This document shows, piece by piece, positions 1 through 14,840 of a DNA stretch of 64,000 nt. The stretch comes from Piscicola geometra (Eukaryota; Annelida; Clitellata; Hirudinida; Piscicolidae), in assembly GCA_943735955.1 (NCBI GenBank), contig CALSEQ010000047.1, positions 1 to 64,000 on the forward strand, given 5' to 3'. How positions within the stretch are numbered: the stretch's first letter is position 1; every line of letters starts with the position of its first letter. The translations under genes were made by a program, and so were the position numbers. The notes beneath the pieces were generated by a model, which saw nothing but the letters and a program-made list of their open reading frames with translations, did no database searches and had not been told where the DNA came from.

Positions 1-290
1 TGCATATTTACAGTATATTGCATATTGTACATATATTGCATATTTACATATATTGCCATATTACATTATATTGCTAGATTTACATATATTGCATATTTAC
101 ATATATTGCATATTCATATATTGCATATTTACATATATTGCATATTTACATATATTGCATATTTACATATATTGCATAATTACATATATTGCATATTTAC
201 ATATATTGCATATTTACATATATTGCATTTACATATATCATATTACAGATATTGCATATTACATAGTATTGGCATATTTACATATATTGC
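1..290 (+). repeat. Irregular, indel-rich satellite segment at the window edge
   Basis: Monomers here are recognisable but broken by many one- to few-base changes: extra bases near 13, 27, 56 and 66, missing bases near 62 and 107, and a cluster at about 226-272 including atatcatattacagatatt and agtattggcat. From about 290 onward the 17-bp register becomes regular. This density of indels is far above anything later in the window. It could be a degenerate array edge or a poorly polished stretch of assembly; the sequence alone cannot separate these. Confidence 0.85.
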
Positions 291-3200
291 ATATTTACAT
301 ATATTGCATATTTACATATATTGCATATTTACATATATTGCATATTTACATATATTGCATATTTACATATATTGCATATTTACATATATTGCATATTTAC
401 ATATATTGCATATTTACATATATTGCATATTTACATATATTGCATATTTACATATATTGCATATTTACATATATTGCATATTTACATATATTGCATATTT
501 ACATATATTGCATATTTACATATATTGCATATTTAATATATTGCATATTTACATATATTGCATATTTACATATATTGCATATTTACATATATTGCATATT
601 TACATATATTGCATATTTACATATATTGCATATTTACATATATTGCATATTTACATATATTGCATATTTACATATATTGCATATTTACATATATTGCATA
701 TTTACATATATTGCATATTTACATATATTGCATATTTACATATATTGCATATTTACATATATTGCATATTTACATATATTGCATATTTACATATATTGCA
801 TATTTACATATATTGCATATTTACATATATTGCATATTTACATATATTGCATATTTACATATATTGCATATTTACATATATTGCATATTTACATATATTG
901 CATATTTACATATATTGCATATTTACATATATTGCATATTTACATATATTGCATATTTACATATATTGCATATTTACATATATTGCATATTTACATATAT
1001 TGCATATTTACATATATTGCATATTTACATATATTGCATATTTACATATATTGCATATTTACATATATTGCATATTTACATATATTGCATATTTACATAT
1101 ATTGCATATTTACATATATTGCATATTTACATATATTGCATATTTACATATATTGCATATTTACATATATTGCATATTTACATAATATTGCATATTTACA
1201 TATATTGCATATTTACATATATTGCATATTTACATATATTGCATATTTACATATATTGCATATTTACATATATTGCATATTTACATATATTGCATATTTA
1301 CATATATTGCATATATACATATATTGCATATTTACATATATTGCATATTTACATATATTGCATATTTACATATATTGCATATTTACCTTTATTGCATATT
1401 TACATAAATTGCATATTTACATATATTGCATATTTACATATATTGCATATTTACATATATTGCATATTTACATATATTGCATATTTACATATATTGCATA
1501 TTTACATATATTGCATATTTACATATATTGCATATTTACATATATTGCATATTTACATATATTGCATATTTACATATATTGCATATTTACATATATTGCA
1601 TATTTACATATATTGCATATTTACATATATTGCATATTTACATATATTGCATATTTACATATATTGCATATTTACATATATTGCATATTTACATATATTG
1701 CATATTTACATATATTGCATATTTACATATATTGCATATTTACATATATTGCATATTTACATATATTGCATATTTACATATATTGCATATTTACATATAT
1801 TGCATATTTACATATATTGCATATTTACATATATTGCATATTTACATATATTGCATATTTACATATATTGCATATTTACATATATTGCATATTTACATAT
1901 ATTGCATATTTACATATATTGCATATTTACATATATTGCATATTTACATTTCTTGCATATTTACATATATTGCATATTTACATATATTGCATATTTACAT
2001 ATATTGCATATTTCACATTTAATGCATATTTACATATATTGCATATTTACATATATTGCATATTTACATATATTGCATATTTACATATATTGCATATTTA
2101 CATATATTGCTTATTTACATATCTTGCATATTTACATATATTGCATATTTACATATATTGCATATTTACATATATTGCATATTTACATATATTGCATATT
2201 TACATATATTGCATATTTACATATATTGCATATTTAACATATATTGCATATTTACATATATTGCATATTTACATATATTGCATATTACATATATTGCATA
2301 TTTACATATATTGCATATTTACATATTGCATATTTACATATATTGCATATTTACATATATTGCATATTTACATATATTGCATATTTACATATATTGCATA
2401 TTTACATATATTGCATATTTACATATATTGCATATTTACATATATTGCATATTTACATATATTGCATATTTACATATATTGCATATTTACATATATTGCA
2501 TATTTACATATATTGCATATTTACATATATTGCATATTTACATATATTGCATATTTACATATATTGCATATTTACATATATTATCAATTGCATATTTACA
2601 TATATTGCATATTTACATATATTGCATATTTACATATATTGCATATTTACATATATTGCATATTTACATATATTGCATATTTACATATATTGCATATTTA
2701 CATATATTGCATATTTACATATATTGCATATTTACATATATTGCATATTTACATATATTGCATATTTACATATATTGCATATTTACATATATTGCATATT
2801 TACATATATTGCATATTTACATATATTGCATATTTACATATATTGCATATTTACATATATTGCATATTTACATATATTGCATATTTACATATATTGCATA
2901 TTTACATATATTGCATATTTACATATATTGCATATTTACATATATTGCATATTTACATATATTGCATATTTACATATATTGCATATTTACATATATTGCA
3001 TATTTACATATATTGCATATTTACATATATTGCATATTTACATATATTGCATATTTACATATATTGCATATTTACATATATTGCATATTTACATATATTG
3101 CATATTTACATATATTGCATATTTACATATATTGCATATTTACATATATTGCAATATTTACATATATTGCATATTTACATATATTGCATATTTACATATA

Positions 3201-4380
3201 TTGCATATTTACATATATTGCATATTTACATATATTGCATATTTACATATATTGCATATTTACATATATTGCATATTTACATATATTGCATATTTACATA
3301 TATTGCATATTTACATATATTGCATATTTACATATATTGCATATTTACATATATTGCATATTTACATATATTGCATATTTACATATATTGCATATTTACA
3401 TATATTGCATATTTACATATATTGCATATTTACATATATTGCATATTTACATATATTGCATATTTACATATATTGCATATTTTACATATATTGCATATTT
3501 ACATATATTGCATATTTACATATATTGCATATTTACATATATTGCATATTTACATATATTGCATATTTACATATATTGCATATTTACATATATTGCATAT
3601 TTACATATATTGCATATTTACATATATTGCATATTTACATATATTGCATATTTACATATATTGCATATTTACATATATTGCATATTTACATATATTGCAT
3701 ATTTACATATATTGCATATTTACATATATTGCATATTTACATATATTGCATATTTACATATATTGCATATTTACATATATTGCATATTTACATATATTGC
3801 ATATTTACATATATTGCATATTTACATATATTGCATATTTACATATATTGCATATTTACATATATTGCAAATTTACATATATTGCATATTTACATATATT
3901 GCATATTTACATATATTGCATATTTACATATATTGCATATTTACATATATTGCATATTTACATATATTGCATATTTACATATATTGCATATTTACATATA
4001 TTGCATATTTACATATATTGCATATTTACATATATTGCATATTTACATATATTGCATATTTACATATATTGCATATTTACATATATTGCATATTTACATA
4101 TATTGCATATTTACATATATTGCATATTTACATATATTGCATATTTACATATATTGCATATTTACATATTATTGCATATTTACATATATTGCATATTTAC
4201 ATATATTGCATATTTACATATATTGCATATTTACATATATTGCATATTTACATATATTGCATATTTACATATATTGCATATTTACATATATTGCATATTT
4301 ACATATATTGCATATTTACATATTGCATATTTACATATATTGCATATTTACATATATTGCATATTTACATATATTGCATT
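291..4380 (+). repeat. Near-consensus satellite block with scattered indels
   Basis: This is the most homogeneous stretch: long runs of perfect monomers with very few substitutions. Exceptions are tatatacat near 1314, the accttt/cataaat pair at 1385-1407, catttcttgc near 1949, and gcttattt plus catatcttgc at 2110-2125. Single-base or few-base indels break the register at about 533, 1184, 2012, 2236, 2284, 2323, 2582, 3153, 3481, 4169 and 4320. The accttt pair at 1385 matches the anchor of family A farther along. No gene or other feature is present. Confidence 0.9.
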
Positions 4381-4650
4381 TTTACATATATTGCATATTT
4401 ACATATATTGCATATTTACATATATTGCATACTTACATCTATTGCATATTTACATATATTGCATATTTACATATATTGCATATTTACATATATTGCATAT
4501 ATACATATATTGCATATTTACATATATTGCATATTTACATATATTGCAAATTTACATATATTGCAAATTTACCTTTATTGCATATTTACATAAATTGCAT
4601 ATTTACATATATTGCATATTTACATATATTGCAAATTTACATATATTGCA
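4380..4650 (+). repeat. Family A fragment (left half)
   Basis: An ordered set of variant monomers appears: catctattg near 4437, tatatacat near 4500, gcaaattt near 4547, gcaaatttaccttt at about 4563-4576, tttacataaattg near 4588 and gcaaattt near 4631. This is the same order as in the six family A copies at 11.4-18.6 kb. The right half of the module (gcatgttt, gcctattt, tttacacat) does not follow directly; consensus monomers do. It is therefore a partial copy, far from the main A cluster. Confidence 0.85.
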
Positions 4651-5720
4651 TATTTACATATATTGCATATTTACATATATTGCATATTTACATATATTGC
4701 ATATTTACATATATTGCATATTTACATATATTGCATATTTACATATATTGCATATTTACATATATTGCATATTTACATATATTGCATATTTACATATATT
4801 GCATATTTACATATATTGCATATTTACATATATTGCATATTTACATATATTGCATATTTACATATATTGCATATTTACATATATTGCATATTTACATATA
4901 TTGCATATTTACATATATTGCATATTTACATATATTGCATATTTACATATATTGCATATTTACATATATTGCATATTTACATATATTGCATATTTACATA
5001 TATTGCATATTTACATATATTGCATATTTACATATATTGCATATTTACATATATTGCATATTTACATATATTGCATATTTACATATATTGCATATTTACA
5101 TATATTGCATATTTACATATATTGCATATTTACATATATTGCATATTTACATATATTGCATATTTACATATATTGCATATTTACATATATTGCATATTTA
5201 CATATATTGCATATTTACATATATTGCATATTTACATATATTGCATATTTACATATATTGCATATTTACATATATTGCATATTTACATATATTGCATATT
5301 TACATATATTGCATATTTACATATATTGCATATTTACATATATTGCATATTTACATATATTGCATATTTACATATATTGCATATTTACATATATTGCATA
5401 TTTACATATATTGCATATTTACATATATTGCATATTTACATATATTGCATATTTACATATATTGCATATTTACATATATTGCATATTTACATATATTGCA
5501 TATTTACACTATATTGCATATTTACATATATTGCATATTTACATATATTGCATATTTACATATATTGCATATTTACATATATTGCATATTTACATATATT
5601 GCATATTTACATATATTGCATATTTACATATATTGCATATTTACATATATTGCATATTTACATATATTGCATATTTACATATATTGCATATTTACATATA
5701 TTGCATATTTACATATATTG
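4650..5720 (+). repeat. Near-consensus satellite monomers
   Basis: About 63 almost perfect monomers with no marker substitution, and one inserted base near 5509 (tttacactatattg). Nothing else is visible on either strand. Confidence 0.9.
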
Positions 5721-6660
5721 CATATTTACACATATTGCATATTTACATATATTGCATATTTACATATATTGCATGTTTACATATATTGCATATTTACATA
5801 TATTGCATATTTACATATATTGCATATTTACATATAATTGCATATTTACATATATTGCATATTTACATATATTGCCTATTTACATATATTGCATATTTAC
5901 ATATATTGCATATTTACATATATTGCATATTTACATATATTGCATATTTACATATATTGCATATTTACATATATTGCATATTTACACATATTGCATATTT
6001 ACATATATTGCATATTTACATATATTGCATGTTTACATATATTGCATATTTACATATATTGCATATTTACATATATTGCATATTTACATATATTGCATAT
6101 TTACATATATTGCATATTTACATATATTGCATATTTACATATATTGCATATTTACATATATTGAATATTTACATATATTGCATATTTACATATATTTCAT
6201 ATTTACATATATTGCATATTTACATATATTGCATATTTACATATATTGCCTATTTACATATATTGCATATTTACATATATTGCGTATTTACATATATTGC
6301 ATATTTACATATATTGCATATTTACATATATTGCATATTTACATATATTGCATATTTACACATATTGCATATTTACATATATTGCATATTTACATATATT
6401 GCATGTTTACATATATTGCATATTTACATATATTGCATATTTTACATATATTGCATATTTACATATATTGCATATTTACATATATTGCATATTTACATAT
6501 ATTGCATATTTACATATATTGCATATTTACATATATTGCATATTTACATATATTGCAAATTTACATATATTGCAAAGTTACATATATTGCATATTTACAT
6601 ATATTGCATATTTACATATATTGCATATTTACATAATATTGCATATTTACATATATTGCA
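5720..6660 (+). repeat. Family A right-half module with 374-bp duplication
   Basis: Markers tttacacat and gcatgttt occur at 5731 and 5774, again at 5987 and 6030, and again at 6361 and 6413. The gcctattt marker is at 5876 and 6250. The last two sets are 374 bp apart (22 x 17). A similar 357-bp (21 x 17) spacing of the same markers is seen at 11718 and 12075 inside the main A cluster, so this is a shared sub-repeat. One CpG (gcgtattt) is at 6283. Small indels lie at about 5836, 6440 and 6635. The block ends with gcaaattt and gcaaagtt near 6557-6577. Confidence 0.85.
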
Positions 6661-8215
6661 TATTTACATATGTTGCATATTCACATATATTGCATATTTA
6701 CATATATTGCATATTTACATATATTGCATATTTACATATATTGCATATTTACATATATTGCATATTTACATATATTGCATATTTACATATATTGCATATT
6801 TACATATATTGCATATTTACATATATTGCATATTTACATATATTGCATATTCACATATATTGCATATTTACATATATTGCATATTTACATATATTACATA
6901 TTTACATATATTGCATATTTACATATATTGCATATTTACATATACTGCATATTTACATATATTGCATATTTACATATATTGCATATTTACATATATTGCA
7001 TATTTACATATAGTGCATATTTACATATATTGCATATTTACATATATTGCATATTCACATATATTGCATATTTACATATATTGCATATTTACATATATTG
7101 CATATTTACATATATTGCATATTTACATATATTGCATATTTACATATATTGCATCTTTACATATATTGCATATTACATATATTGCATATTACATATTGCA
7201 TATTTACATATATTGCATATTTACATATATTGCATATTTACATATATTGCATATTTACATATATTGCATATTTACATATATTGCATATTTACATATATTG
7301 CATATTTACATATATTGCATATTTAACATATTTGCATATTTACATATATTGCATATTCTACATATATTGCATATTTACATATATTGCATATTTACATATA
7401 TTGCATATTTACATATATTGCATATTTACATATATTGCATATTTACATATATTGCATATTTACATATATTGCATATTTACATATATTGCATATTTACATA
7501 TATTGCATATTTACATATATTGCATATTACATATATTGCATATTTACATATATTGCATATTTACATATATTGCATATTTACATATATTGCATATTTACAT
7601 ATATTGCATATTTACATATATGCATATTTACATATATTGCATATTTACATATATTGCATATTTACATATATTGCATATTTACATATATTGCATATTTACA
7701 TATATTGCATATTTACATATATTGCATATTTACATATATTGCATATTACATATATTGCATATTTACATATATTGCATATTTACATATATTGCATATTTAC
7801 ATATATTGCATATTTACATATATTGCATATTTACATATATTGCATATTTACATATATTGCATATTTACATATATTGCATATTTACATATATTGCATATTT
7901 ACATATATTGCATATTTACATATATTGCATATTTACATATATTGCATATTTACATATATTGCATATTTACATATATTGCATATTTACATATATTGCATAT
8001 TTACATATATTGCATATTTACATATATTGCATATTTACATATATTGCATATTTACATATATTGCATATTTACATATATTGCATATTACATATATTGCATA
8101 TTTACATATATTGCATATTTACATATATTGCATATTTACATATATTGCATATTTACATATATTGCATATTTACATATAGTTGCATAGTTACATATATTGA
8201 ATATTCACATATATT
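6660..8215 (+). repeat. Family B copy 1, indel-rich
   Basis: Family B is recognised by an ordered marker set: atgttgcatattcacat (here g at 6672), attcacat (6852), attacat, tactgcat, tatagtgcat, attcacat, gcatcttt (about 7153), and at the end gcatagtt followed by ttgaatattcacat (8182-8210). In this copy the stretch after 7153 is expanded with consensus monomers and contains about ten small indels (for example near 7172, 7190, 7326, 7358, 7528, 7619, 7746, 8087 and 8179), which makes it twice the length of copies 2 and 3. Confidence 0.85.
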
Positions 8216-9520
8216 GCATATTTACATATATTGCATATTTACATATATTGCATATTTACATATATTGCATATTTACATATATTGCATATTTACATAAATT
8301 GCATATTTACATATATTGCATATTTACATATATTGCATATTTACATATATTGCATATTTACATATATTGCATATTTACATATATTGCATATTTACATATA
8401 TTGCATATTTACATATATTGCATATTTACATATATTGCATATTTACATATATTGCATATTTACATATATTGCATATTTACATATATTGCATATTTACATA
8501 TTCATATACATATTGCATATTTACATATATTGCATATTTACATATATTGCATATTTACATATATTGCAAATTTACATATATTGCATATTTACATAATTGC
8601 ATATTTACATATATTGCATATTTACATATATTGCAAATTTACATATATTGCATATTTACATATATTGCATATTTACATATATTGCATATTTACATATATT
8701 TGCATATTTACATATATTGCATATTTACATATATTGCATATTTACATATATTGCATATTTACATATATTGCATATTTACATATATTGCATATTTACATAT
8801 ATTGCATATTTACATATATTGCATATTTACATATATTGCATATTTACATATATTGCATATTTACATATATTGCATATTTACATATATTGCATATTTACAT
8901 ATATTGCATATTTACATATATTGCATATTTACATATATTGCATATTTACATATATTGCATATTTACATATATTGCATATTTACATATATTGCATATTTAC
9001 ATATATTGCATATTTACATATATTGCATATTTACATATATTGCATATTTACATATATTGCATATTTACATATATTTGCATATTTACATATATTGCATATT
9101 TACATATATTGCATATTTACATATATTGCATATTTACATATATTGCATATTTACATATATTGCATATTTACATATATTGCATATTTACATATATTGCATA
9201 TTTACATATATTGCATATTTACATATATTGCATATTTACATATATTGCATATTTACATATATTGCATATTTACATATATTGCATATTTACATATATTGCA
9301 TATTTACATATATTGCATATTTACATATATTGCATATTTACATATATTGCATATTTACATATATTGCATATTTACATATATTGCATATTTACATATATTG
9401 CATATTTACATATATTGCAAATTTACATATATTGCAAATTTACATATATTGCATATTTACATATATTGCATATTTACATATATTGCATATTTACATATAT
9501 TGCATATTTACATATATTGC
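8216..9520 (+). repeat. Near-consensus satellite block
   Basis: Mostly perfect monomers. A small cluster of changes sits at about 8500-8640, including attcatatacatattgc, cataattgc and three gcaaattt monomers. Single-base insertions near 8701 and 9075 create catatatttgcat. A gcaaattt pair lies near 9419-9436. No gene or other element is visible. Confidence 0.88.
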
Positions 9521-10440
9521 ATATTTACATATGTTGCATATTCACATATATTGCATATTTACATATATTGCATATTTACATATATTGCATATTTACATAT
9601 ATTGCATATTTACATATATTGCATATTTACATATATTGCATATTTACATATATTGCATATTTACATATATTGCATATTTACATATATTGCATATTTACAT
9701 ATATTGCATATTTACATATATTGCATATTTACATATATTGCATATTTACATATATTGCATATTCACATATATTGCATATTTACATATATTGCATATTTAC
9801 ATATATTACATATTTACATATATTGCATATTTACATATATTGCATATTTACATATACTGCATATTTACATATATTGCATATTTACATATATTGCATATTT
9901 ACATATATTGCATATTTACATATAGTGCATATTTACATATATTGCATATTTACATATATTGCATATTCACATATATTGCATATTTACATATATTGCATAT
10001 TTACATATATTGCATATTTACATATATTGCATATTTACATATATTGCATATTTACATATATTGCATCTTTACATATATTGCATATTTACATATATTGCAT
10101 ATTTACATATATTGCATATTTACATATATTGCATATTTACATATATTGCATATTTACATATATTGCATATTTACATATATTGCATATTTACATATATTGC
10201 ATATTTACATATATTGCATATTTACATATATTGCATATTTACATATGTTGCATAGTTACATATATTGAATATTCACATATATTGCATATTTACATATATT
10301 GCATATTTACATATATTGCATATTTACATATATTGCATATTTACATATATTGCATATTTACATATATTGCATATTTACATATATTGCATATTTACATATA
10401 TTGCATATTTACATATGCATATTGCATATTTACATATATT
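9520..10440 (+). repeat. Family B copy 2
   Basis: It carries the full family B marker order: atgttgcatattcacat (g at 9533), attcacat (9764), attacat, tactgcat, tatagtgcat, attcacat, gcatcttt near 10066, then atgttgcatagtt and ttgaatattcacat at about 10246-10275. Relative to copies 1 and 3, the distance between the first two attcacat markers is longer by exactly 51 bp, or three monomers. A local irregularity, acatatgcatattgc, near 10415 separates it from copy 3. Confidence 0.88.
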
Positions 10441-11150
10441 GCATATTTACATATGTTGCATATTCACATATATTGCATATTTACATATATTGCATATTTA
10501 CATATATTGCATATTTACATATATTGCATATTTACATATATTGCATATTTACATATATTGCATATTTACATATATTGCATATTTACATATATTGCATATT
10601 TACATATATTGCATATTTACATATATTGCATATTCACATATATTGCATATTTACATATATTGCATATTTACATATATTACATATTTACATATATTGCATA
10701 TTTACATATATTGCATATTTACATATATTGCATATTTACATATATTGCATATTTACATATATTGCATATTTACATATATTGCATATTTACATATAGTGCA
10801 TATTTACATATATTGCATATTTACATATATTGCATATTCACATATATTGCATATTTACATATATTGCATATTTACATATATTGCATATTTACATATATTG
10901 CATATTTACATATATTGCATATTTACATATATTGCATCTTTACATATATTGCATATTTACATATATTGCATATTTACATATATTGCATATTTACATATAT
11001 TGCATATTTACATATATTGCATATTTACATATATTGCATATTTACATATATTGCATATTTACATATATTGCATATTTACATATATTGCATATTTACATAT
11101 ATTGCATATTTACATATGTTGCATAGTTACATATATTGAATATTCACATA
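10440..11150 (+). repeat. Family B copy 3
   Basis: Same marker order as copy 2, with its first marker at 10455 and its end marker ttgaatattcacat near 11139. End markers of copies 2 and 3 are 871 bp apart (51 x 17 + 4); start markers are 922 bp apart. The 51-bp difference is the three-monomer expansion in copy 2, and the extra 4 bp come from the irregular spot near 10415. The tactgcat marker seen in copies 1 and 2 is absent. Confidence 0.88.
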
Positions 11151-12480
11151 TATTGCATATTTACATATATTGCATATTTACATATATTGCATATTTACAT
11201 ATATTGCATATTTACATATATTGCATATTTACATACATTGCATATTTACATATATTGCATATTTACATATATTGCATATTTACATTTATTGCATATTTAC
11301 ATATATTGCATATTTACATATATTGCATATTTACATATATTGCATATTTACATATATTGCATATTTACATATATTGCATATTTACATCTATTGCATATTT
11401 ACATATATTGCATATTTACATATATTGCATATTTACATATATTGCATATATACATATATTGCATATTTACATATATTGCATATTTACATATATTGCAAAT
11501 TTACATATATTGCAAATTTACCTTTATTGCATATTTACATAAATTGCATATTTACATATATTGCATATTTACATATATTGCAAATTTACATATATTGCAT
11601 ATTTACATATATTGCATGTTTACATATATTGCATATTTACATATATTGCATATTTACATATATTGCATATTTACATATATTGCATATTTACATATATTGC
11701 ATATTTACATATATTGCCTATTTACATATATTGCATATTTACATATATTGCATATTTACATATATTGCATATTTACATATATTGCATATTTACATATATT
11801 GCATATTTACATATATTGCATATTTACACATATTGCATATTTACATATATTGCATATTTACATATATTGCATGTTTACATATATTGCATATTTACATATA
11901 TTGCATATTTACATATATTGCATATTTACATATATTGCATATTTACATATATTGCATATTTACATATATTGCATATTTACATATATTGCTTATTTACATA
12001 TATTGCATATTTACATATATTGCATATTTACATATATTGCATATTTACATATATTGCATATTTACATATATTGCCTATTTACATATATTGCATATTTACA
12101 TATATTGCATATTTACATATATTGCATATTTACATATATTGCATATTTACATATATTGCATATTTACATATATTGCATATTTACACATATTGCATATTTA
12201 CATATATTGCATATTTACATATATTGCATGTTTACATATATTGCATATTTACATATATTGCATATTTACATATATTGCATATTTACATATATTGCATATT
12301 TACATATATTGCATATTTACATATATTGCATATTTACATATATTGCATATTTACATATATTGCATATTTACATATATTGCAAATTTACATATATTGCAAA
12401 TTTACATATATTGCATATTTACATATATTGCATATTTACATATATTGCATATTTACATATATTGCATATTTACATATATT
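11150..12480 (+). repeat. Family A higher-order repeat, copy 1, with 357-bp sub-repeat
   Basis: Ordered markers: tttacatttatt (11283), tttacatctatt, tatatacat, gcaaattt, gcaaatttaccttt (anchor a at 11520), tttacataaattg, gcaaattt, gcatgttt, gcctattt (11718), tttacacat and gcatgttt. The gcctattt-tttacacat-gcatgttt part occurs a second time 357 bp (21 x 17) later, at 12075-12230. The segment from about 12.0 kb is also the left end of a duplication repeated near 18.97 kb. Confidence 0.88.
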
Positions 12481-13430
12481 GCATATTTACATATGTTGCA
12501 TATTCACATATATTGCATATTTACATATATTGCATATTTACATATATTGCATATTTACATATATTGCATATTTACATATATTGCATATTTACATATATTG
12601 CATATTTACATATATTGCATATTTACATATATTGCATATTTACATATATTGCATATTTACATATATTGCATATTCACATATATTGCATATTTACATATAT
12701 TGCATATTTACATATATTACATATTTACATATATTGCATATTTACATATATTGCATATTTACATATATTGCATATTTACATATATTGCATATTTACATAT
12801 ATTGCATATTTACATATATTGCCTATTTACATATAGTGCATATTTACATATATTGCATATTTACATATATTGCATATTCACATATATTGCATATTTACAT
12901 ATATTGCATATTTACATATATTGCATATTTACATATATTGCATATTTACATATATTGCATATTTACATATATTGCATATTTACATATATTGCATATTTAC
13001 ATATATTGCATATTTACATATATTGCATATTTACATATATTGCATATTTACATATATTGCTTATTTACATATATTGCATATTTACATATATTGCATATTT
13101 ACATATATTGCATATTTACATATATTGCATATTTACATATATTGCATATTTACATATATTGCATATTTACATATATTGCATATTTACATATATTGCATAT
13201 TCACATATATTGCATATTTACATATATTGCATATTTACATATATTGCATATTTACATATATTGCATATTTACATATATTGCATATTTACATATATTGCAT
13301 ATTTACATATATTGCTTATTTACATATATTGCATATTTACATATATTGCAAATTTACATATATTGCAAATTTACATATATTGCATATTTACAAAAATTGC
13401 ATATTTACATATATTGCATATTTACATATA
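12000..13430 (+). repeat. Segmental duplication copy 1 (6,970-bp offset)
   Basis: Markers here recur 6,970 bp (410 x 17) downstream: gcctattt at 12075 and 19045, gcatgttt at 12230 and 19200, and atgttgcatattcacat at 12495 and 19465. The offset falls to 6,953 (409 x 17) by the tttacaaaaattg marker at 13391 and 20344, so one monomer differs between copies. The segment carries a shortened family B copy (12480-12890) that lacks the gcatcttt and gcatagtt end markers. The left limit is set by gcttattt near 11990, which is not matched at 18960. Confidence 0.85.
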
Positions 13431-14840
13431 GTGCATATTTACATATATTGCATATTTACATATGTTGCATATTTACATATATTGCATATTTACATATATT
13501 GCATATTTACATATATTGCATATTTACATATATTGCATATTTACATATATTGCATAGTTACATATATTGCATATTTACATATATTGCATATTTACATATA
13601 TTGCATATTTACATATATTGCATATTTACATATATTGCATATTTACATATTTTGCATATTTACATATATTGCATATTTACATATATTGCATATTTACATA
13701 TATTGCATATTTACATATATTGCATATTTACATTTATTGCATATTTACATATATTGCATATTTACATATATTGCATATTTACATATATTGCATATTTACA
13801 TATATTGCATATTTACATATATTGCATATTTACATCTATTGCATATTTACATATATTGCATATTTACATATATTGCATATTTACATATATTGCATATATA
13901 CATATATTGCATATTTACATATATTGCATATTTACATATATTGCAAATTTACATATATTGCAAATTTACCTTTATTGCATATTTACATAAATTGCATATT
14001 TACATTTATTGCATATTTACATATATTGCAAATTTACATATATTGCATATTTACATATATTGCATGTTTACATATATTGCATATTTACATATATTGCATA
14101 TTTACATATATTGCATATTTACATATATTGCATATTTACATATATTGCATATTTACATATATTGCCTATTTACATATATTGCATATTTACATATATTGCA
14201 TATTTACATATATTGCATATTTACATATATTGCATATTTACATATATTGCATATTTACATATATTGCATATTTACACATATTGCATATTTACATATATTG
14301 CATATTTACATATATTGCATGTTTACATATATTGCATATTTACATATATTGCATATTTACATATATTGCATATTTACATATATTGCATATTTACATATAT
14401 TGCATATTTACATATATTGCATATTTACATATATTGCATATTTACATATATTGCATATTTACATATATTGCATATTTACATATATTGCATATTTACATAT
14501 ATTGCATATTTACATATATTGCATATTTACATATATTGCCTATTTACATATATTGCATATTTACATATATTGCATATTTACATATATTGCATATTTACAT
14601 ATATTGCATATTTACATATATTGCATATTTACATATATTGCATATTTACACATATTGCATATTTACATATATTGCATATTTACATATATTGCATGTTTAC
14701 ATATATTGCATATTTACATTTATTGCATATTTACATATATTGCATATTTACATATATTGCATATTTACATAAATTGCATATTTACATATATTGCATATTT
14801 TCATTTATTGCATATTTACATATATTGCATATTTACATAT
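13430..14840 (+). repeat. Family A higher-order repeat, copy 2
   Basis: Anchor accttt is at 13968, exactly 2,448 bp (144 x 17) after copy 1. The flanking order tttacatttatt, tttacatctatt, tatatacat, gcaaattt, cataaattg, gcaaattt, gcatgttt, gcctattt, tttacacat, gcatgttt is kept. A private variant, catattttcatttatt, occurs near 14798. A gcatagtt monomer near 14861 leads into copy 3. Confidence 0.87.

Noticed and set aside
53..8179. A 2,708-codon open reading frame and many other + strand frames up to 1,739 codons
   Set aside because: They are pure translations of the 17-bp repeat, open in all three frames because the monomer has no forward stop. There is no non-repeat domain, no codon bias signal and no start context, and the same peptide cycle is read in every frame. 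They are not annotated as genes.
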